Source: Calonectria ilicicola
Taxonomy: Eukaryota > Ascomycota > Sordariomycetes > Hypocreales > Nectriaceae
Assembly (NCBI GenBank): GCA_020809705.1
Contig: CP085835.1
Location: 1,116,001 to 1,180,000 of the forward strand
DNA: 64,000 bases
Direction of reading: 5' to 3'
Positions 46,530 through 58,867 of the stretch are shown one piece after another. Every line of letters starts with the position of its first letter. Positions within the stretch are counted from its first letter, which is position 1. A program made the position numbers and the translations under genes. Under the pieces are notes generated by a model. It was not told where the DNA came from. It was given only the letters and a program-made list of their open reading frames with translations, and did no database searches.

Positions 46530-47723
46530 CTATAAGCGCGGGATTAGACTCTTCAAATCATTGAGTCGTTCTTCTACTTGGAGAAGAATGGCCAAGTGTA
46601 CCTCTAGCCAATTCACCCAAGTTTTCAGTTCAATGACAACATTATCCAAATCATCTAGCCTGGCACTGATGAGAGTCTCAAAAACCTTGGACCTCATAGC
46701 TGCATTCTTGATTAAATAAGAGCCAATACTCATCTCGGGTAATTTGTCCTGCCCATGACACTGTTACAACTGGCCCCGCACATATCGTTGCACTAAGGTA
46801 TTGCAAATAACACCGAGAGCCTTGGCCAGCATGATGAGGAGCAGGATATACTCTGACCGAGATATGCAGCGCTGGCAAGCCATTAAACTCCGGAGTTCTT
46901 GCATTGGCTCGTCAAAGTCTCCCAGAAGGTCATAAAAATCTGCATCTGGCGTTACGCCTAGGGTTTCAACCTTCTCTATCAGGCGAGCCACGAGGCTTAG
47001 ACACTGACACTTACCACTTGGGCTATCTCGTTGTTCTCCACTGTTCTCATCGCATGTTGTAACCGTGTCGGTGGAGTTGCTGCGGGCGAAGGGGTCGTGG
47101 ATGAAAACTCGGGTAATATGTCGAGAGTGGCGGGAGCCCACTCATTCCACGGAAGAATTCCCCCCAGTGGCTCAAAATCGTGATTGAATCCGAAATTGGT
47201 AGACACGTGGGGATTCTGACTGAGACTAACGAAGGTATTCATCAAAGTGCTCTCCTTTGTCGAGATTGAAGTTGAATGGTACTGCCACTCTGACTGGCCA
47301 AAGTTTGACCCGTGTTCTGCAAGTGGATAGTTGAGACTAGAATCTATAGTTTCAGAAACCAATTTTTTGCTGTTTTTCATTTCTCGACTTGGATGCGCAA
47401 GAAAAGCATGTTTCATTGCGTCTCGAGCGTTTTTTGAAGGATATATGCATGTTGTGGAGGAGATTTTGCATCTGTCGCAGCCGGATGCATCTCCGCTACA
47501 TCGAAGCTGTTGTGTAATGAATAGATCAACAATTGCTCCGATTTAAACGTAAATTATCGCAAGTCCAACTTACCTTGCGAGCGCGGCAAAGTTCGCATGC
47601 TTTGCGAATTGTTGATGCACGCTTGCGTGGCGCTGGGCGCCCTGCTATTGAGACTGGTGAAGTACCGTCCGCTTCGAAGACAGGTTCTTTGCCATCATGG
47701 TGATATCTCAAAGTTCCAAACAT
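46530..47723 (-). CDS. AflR-like Zn(II)2Cys6 regulator of the isocyanide cluster
   Basis: Exon 1 (47723-47574) ends in RKACELCRARK. After an intron with GTAAGT and AACAG ends, exon 2 starts at 47506 with LRCSGDASGCDRCKISSTTC, completing a Zn2Cys6 cluster (C-x2-C-x6-C-x6-C-x2-C-x6-C). A Ser/Thr/Pro-rich middle follows. The next conserved block, KCQCLSLVARLIEKVETLGV with RSEYILLLIMLAKALGVICN, is in another frame and needs an intron of about 41 or 68 nt before it; which one is used is uncertain. A last short intron (probably 45 nt) leads to GSYLIKNAAMRSKVFETLIS and a stop at 46530. The order cluster, disordered linker and CQC-leucine-rich C-terminus is that of AflR-type pathway regulators. Position beside the ICS makes it the likely pathway activator. 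Confidence 0.82.
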
Positions 47724-50687
47724 CTTTTTTGTTGATGTCGCCTAATATGTGATTTACCACCGTATCTTGTATTAGGGAAAAGTGGTTTACAAAAGATTGG
47801 AAGAACGTCTAAAGATGAAGTGGTTCTATTCTAGAAGCCTAAAGGTCTGCGGCTCTAACTTTCCCTTGCAAAATTAGGGGGTTTAGATTAATGTCGTAGC
47901 GCGATCTAGCATATTGCCTCGCCCAGGATGCGTTCCTAAGGGATCGGGAGTGGTAAGGCTAAGGGCCCCTTGGCTCGATGTGGTCATCAAGAACGCAACA
48001 TGTGTATTACATAAGCGGGATGAGTGCCCGGCATGGACCGAAGGATCAATTGGCTTGCAGAAGAAGCTGCCCTAAGAGGTTAACAACTCGTCTTGGCTTC
48101 TGTCACAAAGACGCTCACGGCACTTGCCTGCCTTCTAGTTCACTTGAGAGTTACTGTTGATTAGGGTAGATGACACCTGCGCGAGCCCTTGTTCGCTAAA
48201 TTTGACTCTGTTTAGAACATTGGCCCCAGAGAAATTGTCTAAAGTATGAATAAAGAGGCCACTAAAGGGATACGGCTTTGCTAGGACTAATCATCTTGGG
48301 TATCTGGGCTCTGAATTCTCATTCGCTGCGGGGTTCTCGCTGACGGTGACCTGCGAAACCATCAGCAAACGCTACTACATCCGCATGGTTTGGTCTCGCA
48401 GGGCAGATGGGGCGGTAGCTGGTGAACTGCGGGCCTCCCAGGGATGCGGTAGTTCAGAGGACGACCCTGGACATACTGGGACCGTTTCCGAAGGCACTCC
48501 CACTATAGAACAGGACCATACCATGAGACAAGCCCCATCTTGAGATGCGGAAGATAGCTGGGCGACCGAAGTCCTCCACTTTTAATAACCATTGTGATGA
48601 GGATATTCTTTTTAATGTCCTGCTCCATCTTTTCCCTTTGGTTCATCATCCTCAGTCTCAAGTATATGGTGTGGGTCTCGTGCGGAGGCCGCGCGCGAGA
48701 ATCCTAAATTTGGCATGGATCATGTTCCTTTATCCCGTCCAGACCTAGATGAGAACCCAAATGTGTCGGATTCTTCCCATATTTGAACATTCTACCCTTG
48801 ATTCGGTGATAAAATTCTAGGATATTAGGTCTAAGAGTAGCGCCGCCTCCCGATTGCCCGGGACCACCATCTAATATATCTAAATCGACAATGAGATAAG
48901 CTAGTCACTCTGGTTTTACGCCCGATTGGTCCAGAAATGTCGAGGTGAGATTTTGAAGGTACACACATAGCCCTGAATTCAGAGCTACGGTGGTGCGTTT
49001 CGCGTTTAACCCGTTGTGGCCCATTCTCACGCCAGTGGCGAATTCAACTAGCCTTCCCATCGCCCGTTCAATACCCGTCGGTGATAAGTAGTTGCCCTCA
49101 CCACTATTACATCCTAGTATCTCTACGATTCCTCATGAGTAGACGTAATTAACTCAGCATAGAAGCACCTCTAGAGGTCGCCATATTGGACTAGCCTTCT
49201 CCCACAAATCTAAAGTCTTCTAGGGATCTAATAAAAATCTTTCATAGTTTCAAGTAGAGGCTTCGATTTTGCCTAAGGGTGAAGGGCCAAAGGGGCTAGG
49301 TGAATTTTTCCCTAGAACATTAGCAATAGGCACCTCACTCTTTATGTTTAGGGTGCAAGTTATCTTCTCATTTACACATTTTGCTGCATTCAGTAGATTC
49401 TGCCTCTTTGTTCTAAAACATGCTAATAATAATCCAAGGCAGCTAGCTGCCTTTGCACTACTCTACATGCACCCAGGGTGTCGTTCGTGTTTACAATTAG
49501 TAACATTGAGTAAAAGAAGCGATTGTCGTTTTCATAAGATCAAGAGTTATATACTACTATACTATTTCCGGGAACATGAATTGCGAAGCAAATAAAAAGA
49601 AATAAAAAGTGTAAAAATGTTGGATGAATATTGGCAGATATGGGGTAAATTTATGCCTAACCTTACAATGTGGCTAACATAACTAACATGGCAGCTGAAT
49701 ATGCATAAGCGCTAGTTACCACACGCATGCGTGAACAGCTGGAAGTCTCATCATTTCTAGGTCCATCATAAGTCACAAGGTACACAAAAGCAGCTGACCG
49801 GGGTACATGGGTATACCTCAAGCCGCCAAAGGCGGGGGACTTATCTCATTCTAGTAGGTGGTCCACACAGACTTCAGTCTGAAGAGTCGAGAGCCTCTTG
49901 ATGCGCTCTCAACCAAACCCTCTAATCCTATATTCTAGCTTAAACATAAATTAAAATAACTCTATGGGCATTATAGTCAATATAGAAGGGCGAAGAGAAC
50001 CGTCGCCATGGCCGAGAACAAGGGGTAAGTAAGATACAGGTCTCGCAAAGAGGTTTGCAATCACAAAAGTAAGCACATCTACGGCGCAGCCTGGGCTCTA
50101 AAGCAACCAGCTCGAGAGTAGCTAACACTTGGCTTATAGTGGCAGGAGTTTGGCTCTGCAAACGGAAATGGATTTGGTATGTTAAAGTTTCGCCCCCAGT
50201 ATCTTGGAATTGATGTACGAAAGCGTCCACCTCCGTAATCGGTAGGGCTAGGTCAATCTCTCCGACCGGCATTTGACAATTTGTTCTTTCTGCGCCGAAA
50301 AATTCGGACTTTGGAGAAGTCTTAAACCGAGAATTGATGTCGCAACACTAACTCTGCCTCAACTAGCTGACTTTGCAAGGCTAAGTTCCTTATTGCAGAA
50401 TATATGGAGCATCCGGGCTATAGGAGAAATAAGGATATATAAAGGGAAGATAGCTATTGGGGAAAAACTATTCAGACTTTCTTGTTATGGCAGACATCCT
50501 CGACTGCTGTGAAGAAAGTACTCTGGGCTAAGGCGGTTGTACTCTTCCCAGAAGATATCAAGAGCAAGTTTCAAGGTATAGGTCATAAGTCATCCGTCTA
50601 TTGAATTAAAGAACTGTAGTTATGTGACATAAAAAATAGGCATATTGAGAAATTATGCTTACTCATTTTCATGGCGCACTTCTCCAT
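47724..50687. other. Three-kilobase gene desert
   Basis: No supported gene. Short frames are scattered and AT-rich parts occur at 49200-49700. A repeat copy shared with 20.2 kb lies at 50138-50200. The stretch separates the isocyanide cluster from the kinase/NLR group and may be decayed transposon sequence. Confidence 0.5.
50138..50200 (+). repeat. Second copy of the 20.2-kb dispersed repeat
   Basis: AGTGGCAGGAG, then AAACGGAAATGGATTT and a following AAGTTTCG match the order at 20185-20240 (AGCGGCAGGAG, AAACGGAAATGGATTT, GAGTTTCG). The CTCAGCCC runs are absent here. Confidence 0.55.
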
Positions 50688-51630
50688 TCAATCTTCAAGG
50701 GCAACACGGCTAAGCCATGGATGCTTTAGGGCTTGCTTAATGTTGCCAAGAATGTTAGTTTATATATTCAAGGATTGATACAAATGAGGAATTCCCTCCT
50801 TGCAAAAGAGAGATGATGCTTACAGAGCTTGTCCACCTCCTCTCAGGGTTTGACTGAAGCAGGTGGCCTATGAAATCCTTGGCGTCATTGCTGATGCTTT
50901 CCCAATGTGGCTCTTGGAAATTGATAGTTGTTTTGGTACATTTTTGAACCAATTCCTCGCTCGTCTGGAATGAAAACGGTGTACGACCGCAAAGAAGCAT
51001 GTATGTCATAATTCCGATGGACCACATGTCGACAGCCTTTCCATACTTCTTCTTCATTAATATTTCTGGTGCAGGGATTCCCAGTAAGTATTCCCTATCA
51101 GCAAAGAATTTATCTTTTGTATCGAGTAGGTTGAGAATGTCAAGGCAAGAAAGGGCTAGTTCGGAATCAGCCTCCTCGGTTAGATAGAGCAAGTTTTCTA
51201 ATCTCAAGTCTATGTGCTGATGTTAGCTAACTGACTGGTTTGGAAATATCTCATGACTTTTCTCACTTCGGTGAATTATATCTTTGCTATGGAGGTAGTC
51301 GATGCACCATAATGTGTTCTTTATAATCCGAGCTCCTGTATCCTCTGGAAACTCTCCGTTTGTAATAATAGCCTCATTAAGATTGTTGCCAGTCGCTAAC
51401 TCAGTGACAATGTAATATTTTCCCTGGATCTCGTTTAGTTTAACGTAGACTCGAATATCCCGACATCTTACTTTGGATTCAAACCAGTCAATCACAGGTA
51501 TCATATGCGGATGACTCAAGCTTTGGAGCATGTTTAGTTTTTCATGTACCGTTATTTTATTCTCCGGGAATGCACTTTTTGTTATGGCTCTGACTGCAAC
51601 CCTACCCGATGGGCCTTGGCCGTCTCGCAT
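50688..51630 (-). CDS. Pseudokinase, CaMK-like, probably 5'-truncated
   Basis: Three exons on the minus strand, 51630-51267, 51209-50824 and 50735-50688, join in phase to 265 aa. Recognisable blocks are HEKLNMLQSLSHPHMIPVID, WCIDYLHSKDIIHR, NLRLENLLYL, GIPAPEILMKKKYGKAVDMW, SIGIMTYMLLCGRTPF and, in the last exon, QALKHPWL. Key residues are changed: the AxK lysine is Arg (VAVRAI), HRD is HRN, and DFG is replaced (ALSCLDILNLL). The glycine-rich loop region (KLGTIIQTDSYGYM) lies partly upstream of the first ATG, and a stop follows further upstream, so the N-terminus may be lost. Catalysis is very unlikely. The gene ends 90 bp short of the NLR-type gene's stop, on the same strand. It could be a scaffolding pseudokinase or a recent pseudogene; intact splice sites favour expression. 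Confidence 0.72.
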
Positions 51631-51720
51631 GTACCCGTAGGAATCGGTTTGAATGATAGTGCCTAATTTGTAAGTCGACCTAGTGGCCTGTGTTAGATAT
51701 CCTCAAAATACGGCTAAGAT

Positions 51721-54469
51721 CTAAGCATACTTTTTTTCATAGCCTTCAGGTTGGCGGCGAACTCGATTAACCATGTGGTTAACTCTGAATGGTTTTGAAA
51801 ACCGTCTCGCCTTTTCTCTTAACGAGCTTTCTTCATCGACCCCACGACTTTGAAATTCCTGCTCTTCCAACAATCTCACAGTTTCTGGGTAGCGTTCGTC
51901 TGGGAAGCAGAGCAACCCTAGCTCACGACCAAGCCTCCAATCGCTGTCAGCACCATATGATATTTTTCTTTCACTGATCGTGAATTTTGGCTCCTTGCGA
52001 AGTTGGAACGGTTTTCTCCATCCTGGTGCGGTCTTGTCTAGTTTCTTAGCGTCGGCATCTGGATATTTGTGGATAATATATGACGCAAGGTCATATTTGC
52101 AAACCAACTCTAGAAAAGAGTTGATTTCTGGCATGTTCAAAAAGACCTTCATCGCATCGGAGAAGCCCCATTTTTTAAATTCTTTCATAATAGCAGCCTC
52201 TAGCTCATCTAAACCTGACACCTCGGCCTCGCCAGTGGAGATTTCGATCATGGAAGCATAGTATAGACTTCCAAGAATCCATTGTTGAAGATGGGGCTTC
52301 ATATGTACTAGGCGGTGGAGGTGGATTAAAGATTTTGCTTGCTCAAGATTTGCTCTGAAAAGTATTTTGATTGGATCAAAGTTGGCGCCAGCAAGCTCCA
52401 ATAGCTGACTTCTAGTATCGACGGTGTCGAGAAAATCAACAACAGTTTTATGGAGAAAGTTGACATGCTCACCAAATAGAACTGGAGCATTCGGCTCAAG
52501 TGAAATGTAGATAAGATCTTTGCACTGAGCTATCAGTTGCCTCTTCTTCCTTTTCAATGAATCCTCATAAACAGGATTCAGATTCGGCCAATCGCGAAGG
52601 AAAGGCAACGGTTTTATCGTAGGAATCTCATTATCAAAATGCATGAAGTAGAATGTAATTATAGGGAAAGTATCATCTGCACACGCCATTGTAAGAAAGA
52701 GGCGAGCAGCTCGTGTTTTGTACACAGTCTCTATAGTGGTGAGCATCTGATTAAAGTACTTTTGCAGTTCGGCTGGCAGTTCCCCTAGGCGGTGTTGGAG
52801 ATCTGGCACATCGTCCTCGTTGTTCAATCCACGCAATAGAGAATGAACTACGAGAAAGACCCAAAGGAAAATACCATCAGCTCTCTCCGATATTTCTGCG
52901 ACTATTTCATGTGCTGCATGCCAATCAAGCTTCTGAAGTGCAATAAAACGTGAGTCATACTTGAATTTGTCCTGTACGAATCGTTGAATGTCTCCTTTTG
53001 TAAACTCTTGTAGATGTAGCTTCCAATTGTTGGCTTCGAATACATCAGAGAATTCAAGCCAAGGTCGACTGGAAACACAAATTTTGAAGTTTTTAAAGCT
53101 TGCCATCCGACGAATTATATCTGCAAGCTGCGAATGGTCACCCTGATACTCGTTAAGGCCATCGACAAAAATGCATATACTGAAATGTTGGTCACCCATC
53201 TTCCCCAGCTCATCGAACACAAGAATGAGCTCTGTAAGGCTCCAAGGGCTGAAAGCGCCTGTAAAAGGAGCATTCCATCGGCTTGAGCATCCTTGAGAAA
53301 CCAACTCTGGCCTCTCTCGCAAGATCTGAAGTAGGAGTGCCCTAAAAAGACCTTCTAAGGACCTCTGGATAGAATCACCCGACCCTAGAAAATAGTATTT
53401 AGCAATGATCAATTGATTCCCATTTGCCCATCTTTCTAAAAGCATTTTAGTTTTCTGATGCTCAGTGAGGAATTTCATCAGCGTCGATTTGCCAGATCCC
53501 GCCTTGCCGGCAATCCAGTATAGGCTGTCATTCCCCTGAAGCCATTTGTTGAAGTGGGTGCAGTTGCTTTCCTCAAATATCCATTCAAAAGTACCCTTAT
53601 GTGCCTTCAAAATAGAAGATTCTCTCTCCCAAATCTGGGGAAAGTCGAGGGTCTGTAAGATAACATCCCTCTTCCGCTCAACAAGATTCTGTATCCTGCG
53701 TAGGTAGAATCTTAGATATTTACTATCACTATCCGCTTTCAAAAACTCATCAACCCTGGATGGGTCAGCATTTTTAGCTATAAGTATTGATGTAATCTAC
53801 TGGGAGGGGGGATCTAGAATACCACAAAGTTTGAGCATCAGTATCTGGAGCTGAGATGAGAGGTCGTTGCGAAACACCCCGTAAATAATCGATGATTTTA
53901 TCAAGTTTCATGTCTGTAGTTTCTTGAAATGATTCATCTGATGCGGCTAGGTTGCGTAAAGTTAAGTTTAAATCTTTTTGTTGTTCCCTATCGTTTGTCA
54001 GATGAGGGGCTTTGTTTGGATGTATCGTTTTTGCTGACCTAACTAAAATGAGTAAATGTGCAGATACTTGATTGCGGAGGTTAAACAGCCGATCGCAAAG
54101 TTGCTTCAATTCCGATCTCGTGGTGATGCTTTTAATTGCTTTGGCCATGCCACGAAAGATATTTGCGTCTGGGCCCAATTTAAGCCCATCAAGGATTGGC
54201 ATAATTTCATCAGCGATTGTGAGGCAGCTTTGTGTGAGTGATACAAGATTCTTATCTTGCGCATCCCCGATTTGTCTTCTTTCTTGTGAATCATGAAGTC
54301 TTCGAAAGGAGAGCTTTACGTCGTCGATAATATTTTCCAATTGGGCATTGTCTGCCAATGTTCCTTCGGCACTGTTAAGTAGCTTAAATGTTCTTGTTAT
54401 CGCAGTGGTTGCATACTCGATGAATTGAGCCACATTGCCAACAAGGGCAATGGCAGCGAGCGCCTCCAT
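51721..54469 (-). CDS. NLR-type NACHT protein
   Basis: Two exons on the minus strand, 54469-53823 and 53755-51721, encode 893 aa; the 67-nt intron removes the stops that separate two long frames. N-terminal domain (1-215): MEALAAIALVGNVAQFIEYA ... LLNSAEGTLADNAQLENIID, the common fungal NLR N-domain. NACHT: LYWIAGKAGSGKSTLMKFL (Walker A, about 300), SICIFVDGLNEYQGDHSQL (Walker B, about 408), CVSSRPWLEF (sensor region) and the ADGIFLWVFLVVHSLLRGL winged-helix part. The C-terminal 350 residues are helical without recognisable ankyrin, WD40 or TPR repeats. Such proteins are intracellular receptors or switches, several of which control heterokaryon incompatibility. The pseudokinase lies 90 bp downstream. 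Confidence 0.92.
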
Positions 54470-56580
54470 GCCAATATGGGAGATTGTGGCGGAAGTTGCC
54501 GTGATGGCATGTATCGAGATTGGAGATAAATTGCCGCCTGATTGAAAATTGTCAGCAGCATTATGGCCACGCAGCCACGTGATGCTCTGTCGATCCCCGT
54601 CTTATTTCCAGCTAAGCTAGATGCGATTCCACGAATAAGCAAACAGAATTCCTGTAAATGTCCCCCTCTCCCCAAAAAAGAAGCGAGGTGAGAAAAAGAA
54701 ATGAATACCGACCATTTTGTGGAATCGCGGCCATTAGGTAGTTATCTTACATCGTTCACAAAGACGTCATAAATGTATAATTAGTTAAGATTTAATCCTA
54801 AGCACTAAATACAAGATGGACCTTTTTATAGAATGTTCGCATTCATTGAGGATCTGATATGGATCATTATGGAATATGTGAGGTCAATTTTAGTAAATCG
54901 TGGGCTCGACCAGGAGGGAGCTCCAAAGCCACAACGGTGGCAGATCTATTTGCACATGAGACATGGCAGATACATCTGGTAATAATTCTCAGCTTCCTGC
55001 CCGCTGGCGGGATGGATAACATGGTCATCTGGGATCTACCATCCTATACAGCAAAAATGGCCCATAGACAAAACTCTTACAACTTCACCAACCTTTTTAT
55101 CTTGACTACTCTCAAATACTCACCAGGAGCCAAAGTTGATCTCGTGACAAAGGAAGTCAAAAGGTTGGCGATTAAACTTTCTTTTAGCGACCCAAAGACT
55201 TTGACCCGCTAATCCGCAAGGGAGTGGTTAGAAGGGTCAATAAATACTTTGGATACTCCCTGACATCTTTAATCATGGTGTTTCGTTGCCCAAAGAACCA
55301 GATTGACGTGCGCAGCTGAAAATATTCCGATATATCAACGGCCCACTCCTGCTGCATACATTGTTAGATTCGGCCACTTCCGAAAATATGATGGCCGAAC
55401 TAATGGCTATGGCATAAATGAATGGGAGGAAAACCTATACACACTTCCTCATAGGTTAGGACTAATACCTAGAGAATATTATACTATGTAGCATGAAATT
55501 CACAGCCTTGCAGTATGTCCGTTATAGATTCGGCTTTGGGAATCATTTGGGGGGGTATAGCTCTGGTGACAAAGATCCGACGCCAAGTAAATTGCCCCAA
55601 TCTTTCGAGAGTATCAAAAATAAAGGTCAAAGCAATTTTATCACCAACGGATGTCTCGTTGAGATGTGCAGAGACCAACTTTCTCAACAGAAGGGGTGCA
55701 AATCGGTCGGGGTGGCACACACGTGTTTGGCATGTCTGGACCCGAGAAATTCTGATTTCGGTGGTGAAACGGAGTTTGTTGATTCTGATAGAATTGTGGG
55801 GGCAACATGTATCGAAAAGGTAAGACTATTTTGCCAAGAGATGCAGTTGAGCTTTCTGACACCACACAGACATTATCTCGGCTGGATGAGATATCACTCT
55901 AAAATAAAAAAGCTTCGCTAAGTAGAATATATAGTCAATTTGTGGTTTCTGAAGACATGTTATTGCGTGCAAATGGGCTTTTTGAGAATTTCATTGTTTG
56001 CTCCTCGTGCTATCAACGTGAATTTGACTACTATCCGGGGGGTCTTACGTGGCCGTTCACATGCTAAAATATATTCATTTGCGGGAAGCTTATGCTAGAT
56101 CACACGTTGGGGAAAGTACCAACAAAGACCAGGGGAATGCCGGTAGCTACTGCAGCTCGCATTGGGCGCGGTGCTTTCATATGCCCATTTCACATGTCAC
56201 GATGACATGCTGGTGCGGGGTTCCAGGCCAAAGCTCTCTCGTCCAGCCAGTGGCAGGGAGCGGGTTAAATGTCGGAAAATAAAAGTACCTGAGATGACGC
56301 GTGAATTTATAGGTGGCTTCAGGGTAGTGTTCCGAAATACGAGGTGGCATGTGTTATCGTTTCAGAGTGTAGCAATGGTTGAACAGCAGATTCAACAAAT
56401 GTTTAGCGAACCTTGGAAAGATGACCTGCGCACTATTTAGGTGATTATTTCTTCTTGCTAATCCCACCTTTAACTCTTTTTAATACAATAAGATTTAACT
56501 CTAACCTCCCATTCACATTTTTGTGTTGTCACCTATACAAAACTAAAGGTCTCTCTATTGCTTGAGCCTCATTCAACACA
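54470..56580. other. Gene-free stretch with unassigned frames
   Basis: Frames at 54859-55212 and 55493-55921 (117 and 142 codons) have no family that I recognise and no convincing splice partners. The first 150 bases are the NLR gene's promoter, the last 130 that of the DUF2235 gene. Confidence 0.45.
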
Positions 56581-58005
56581 ATGGATCACAAACCCAGACC
56601 ACTAGTCATTCTTTGCGATGGCACCTGGGCCGGTCGTGAAGCAGACACAAGAACGAACATATACCTCCTTGCTAAGATGGTGGGGATTGATATCGACAGT
56701 CCCACAGCCACAGACGTCCATGTCCTAGACGATTTTGCATGGTATATGCATGGCGTCGGACTTGGGAGCTCGTTTGTAGAGTGCGCATTCTCTTAAAATT
56801 CTCTGAGCGTGGATAAACGATTCTTAACGTTATCTAGCTACATCTTCAACGGGATAACTGCCCAAGACATTGCCTCGCAATGCATTGCGGCTTACAAGTT
56901 CATTGTTGAGAACTATAGCTACCCAGACCGTCAGCTGTGGATGTTTGGCTTTTCTAGGGGCTCATACATGGTCCGGTCGGTAGCAGGCATGATAAACAAT
57001 TGTGGCATTGTCAAGCAGGTGCTGGATGATGCTGGAAACGTCGACGCGGCCAAGACGGACCTACTCTGTCAAGAGGTCTACAGAATCTATCGCTCCGACG
57101 ATCCCATCAATCACCCTAGCTCGGATCAGTCCAAGAGATTCCGTCAGAATGCCAGTTGGCCTCTGATTGGCGATGAAAATGAGGGTGATGAACCGCTGAT
57201 GGCGCCGATAAAGTTCATGGGCATTTTCGATACTGTTGGCAGTCTGGGAGTTCCAGACTTCGTGGGTGGCGTGGGGCTGGATTGGCCCAAATTCCATGAT
57301 CAGAACGTGTCTACCGCTGTCGAACTCGTCTATCATGCCTTGTCTCTTCACGATCGCCTATACACATTCCCGCCTTGCCATGCCAGACGCAGCCCGCACC
57401 CTGATAAGCCCGAAAATTTCGGCATCACGGAGGAATGGTTTCCTGGCGTCCATTATGATATCGGGCGGCACAGATTCAGGTTCCTCCGCGTTTTTGGCGG
57501 TGGGCGTTTGGAGCGGCTGCTGGCGCGGTGGAACTGGGCCAGCAAGGAGGTGGAGCCAAACGAAGTGTTATCAGACTTGTCACTCAAATGGATGCTTGAA
57601 GCCATTCAAACAAACGATACAGATGGCGAGGTCATTTCCAATGTCAGGATTCGACAGGAGATTGCGGAAGCGAACGAAAACATGGTCCGAAAGGGCCGCC
57701 ACGTGGGCGATGGGGATGTTTACGCGAATGTTGTGCAGTATTTTCCATTTGGACGACTGGTTGTATCGGTATTGGACACGCTGTGGGGATCAAGATGGCA
57801 AAGTAATCAGATTTATCAGCTGCTTTTTGCCCTGCGACCACGCGTTGTGGCGGACCTGAACTCGTCCGTGTACGACTTCACCGTTGCCGACCCAACCATC
57901 GCAGGTGCAGGAGACGTATCCATTCAAACCCTGGCAGGTATAGATGGGGTCAGATATCCATCGGATACTTACGAAGCCTGGCTGCTAAGTCGCAGGTTCA
58001 TGTAA
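56581..58005 (+). CDS. DUF2235 (Tle1-like) alpha/beta hydrolase
   Basis: Two exons, 56581-56780 and 56838-58005, give 455 aa. The intron (57 nt, GTGCGC ... TCTAG) joins GSSFV to DYIFNGITAQDIASQC in phase. The family start LVILCDGTWAGRE is at about 8, the nucleophile elbow LWMFGFSRGSYMVRSVAG (GxSxG) at about 115, and IKFMGIFDTVGSLGVP, with the acidic residue, at about 200. VHYDIGRHR follows where the family has its VGGG-type catalytic His/Gly region. Members of this group (the T6SS phospholipase effector Tle1-like domain) are lipases or esterases; fungal relatives are common and largely uncharacterised. No signal peptide, so probably cytosolic. Confidence 0.9.
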
Positions 58006-58867
58006 AGAGATATCACAGTTCCAAGCTGACCAGGATTTAAGGGGAATCTGTGATTAATTGCGTCAACAGTTATTCGGGAAATTGATGAGTCAAGCTACGG
58101 GAGACTTTTCGATAGCGTAGTTGCCTGGGTGTCGCATGACAAAAACCGAGTCAGCAATCAATTTGGAAAATTTGCACACTGTGAGCTACTCGTGATCATA
58201 GACATCTTGAACCCTCGTGATATTACAATCAGGTAGTACTTTAGGCGTCTATGGTATATCAAGAAACTATGAACTTATGCTTAAATATCGTGTAATTATT
58301 GGCTCTATTGGCTTCGTTGCAAGATTTCTTAAGGCCTATGTAGAAAAGCTTCAAATGGAGGTTAGTGCCACTCTTCCGGTGTAGGATTCGAGTTATCTGA
58401 ACCTTTGCTAGGCTATCAATTAGGCTATCAGTTTGCGTACTAGAAAGATAAATCAGGCTCTTGACGCCCAGTCTGCAAGGCCACAAATAAAATTCACTAT
58501 TTTCTTAGTGAAGAGAGAATACCTAAAGGAATGAATTATCTCTCATCCCTCTCGGTTAATAGGGTGATAGCCTTGTGTCTTGTGCTTCTGTCTCATATAA
58601 TCGTACCTATAGCGCTACATAAATACTACTGGAAAGACGCTAAATAATTTATCTCAGAAAATAATTCTAGTGGGATGTTGAATAGATTACTGCTTCATGA
58701 TACTATACCTATCTGCAGAATGACGCCACGTGATAACGCATCAGAAAACGCCACCATGATGACATACATATTCAAATGCTGCGGGGATCAGGCTGTACAA
58801 GATTCATTTTTCTTTCAACATCTCCCACAATCTACCACGTTCCCCTTGTGTCAAAATACTGAAAGCG
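58006..58867. other. Intergenic stretch
   Basis: About 860 bases with no supported gene; the promoter of the kinase-ankyrin gene is expected in the right half. Confidence 0.5.

Noticed and set aside
57236..57859. 207-codon plus-strand frame in a second phase of the DUF2235 gene
   Set aside because: It is a shadow of the DUF2235 coding sequence, which has the GFSRGSY motif and family order.
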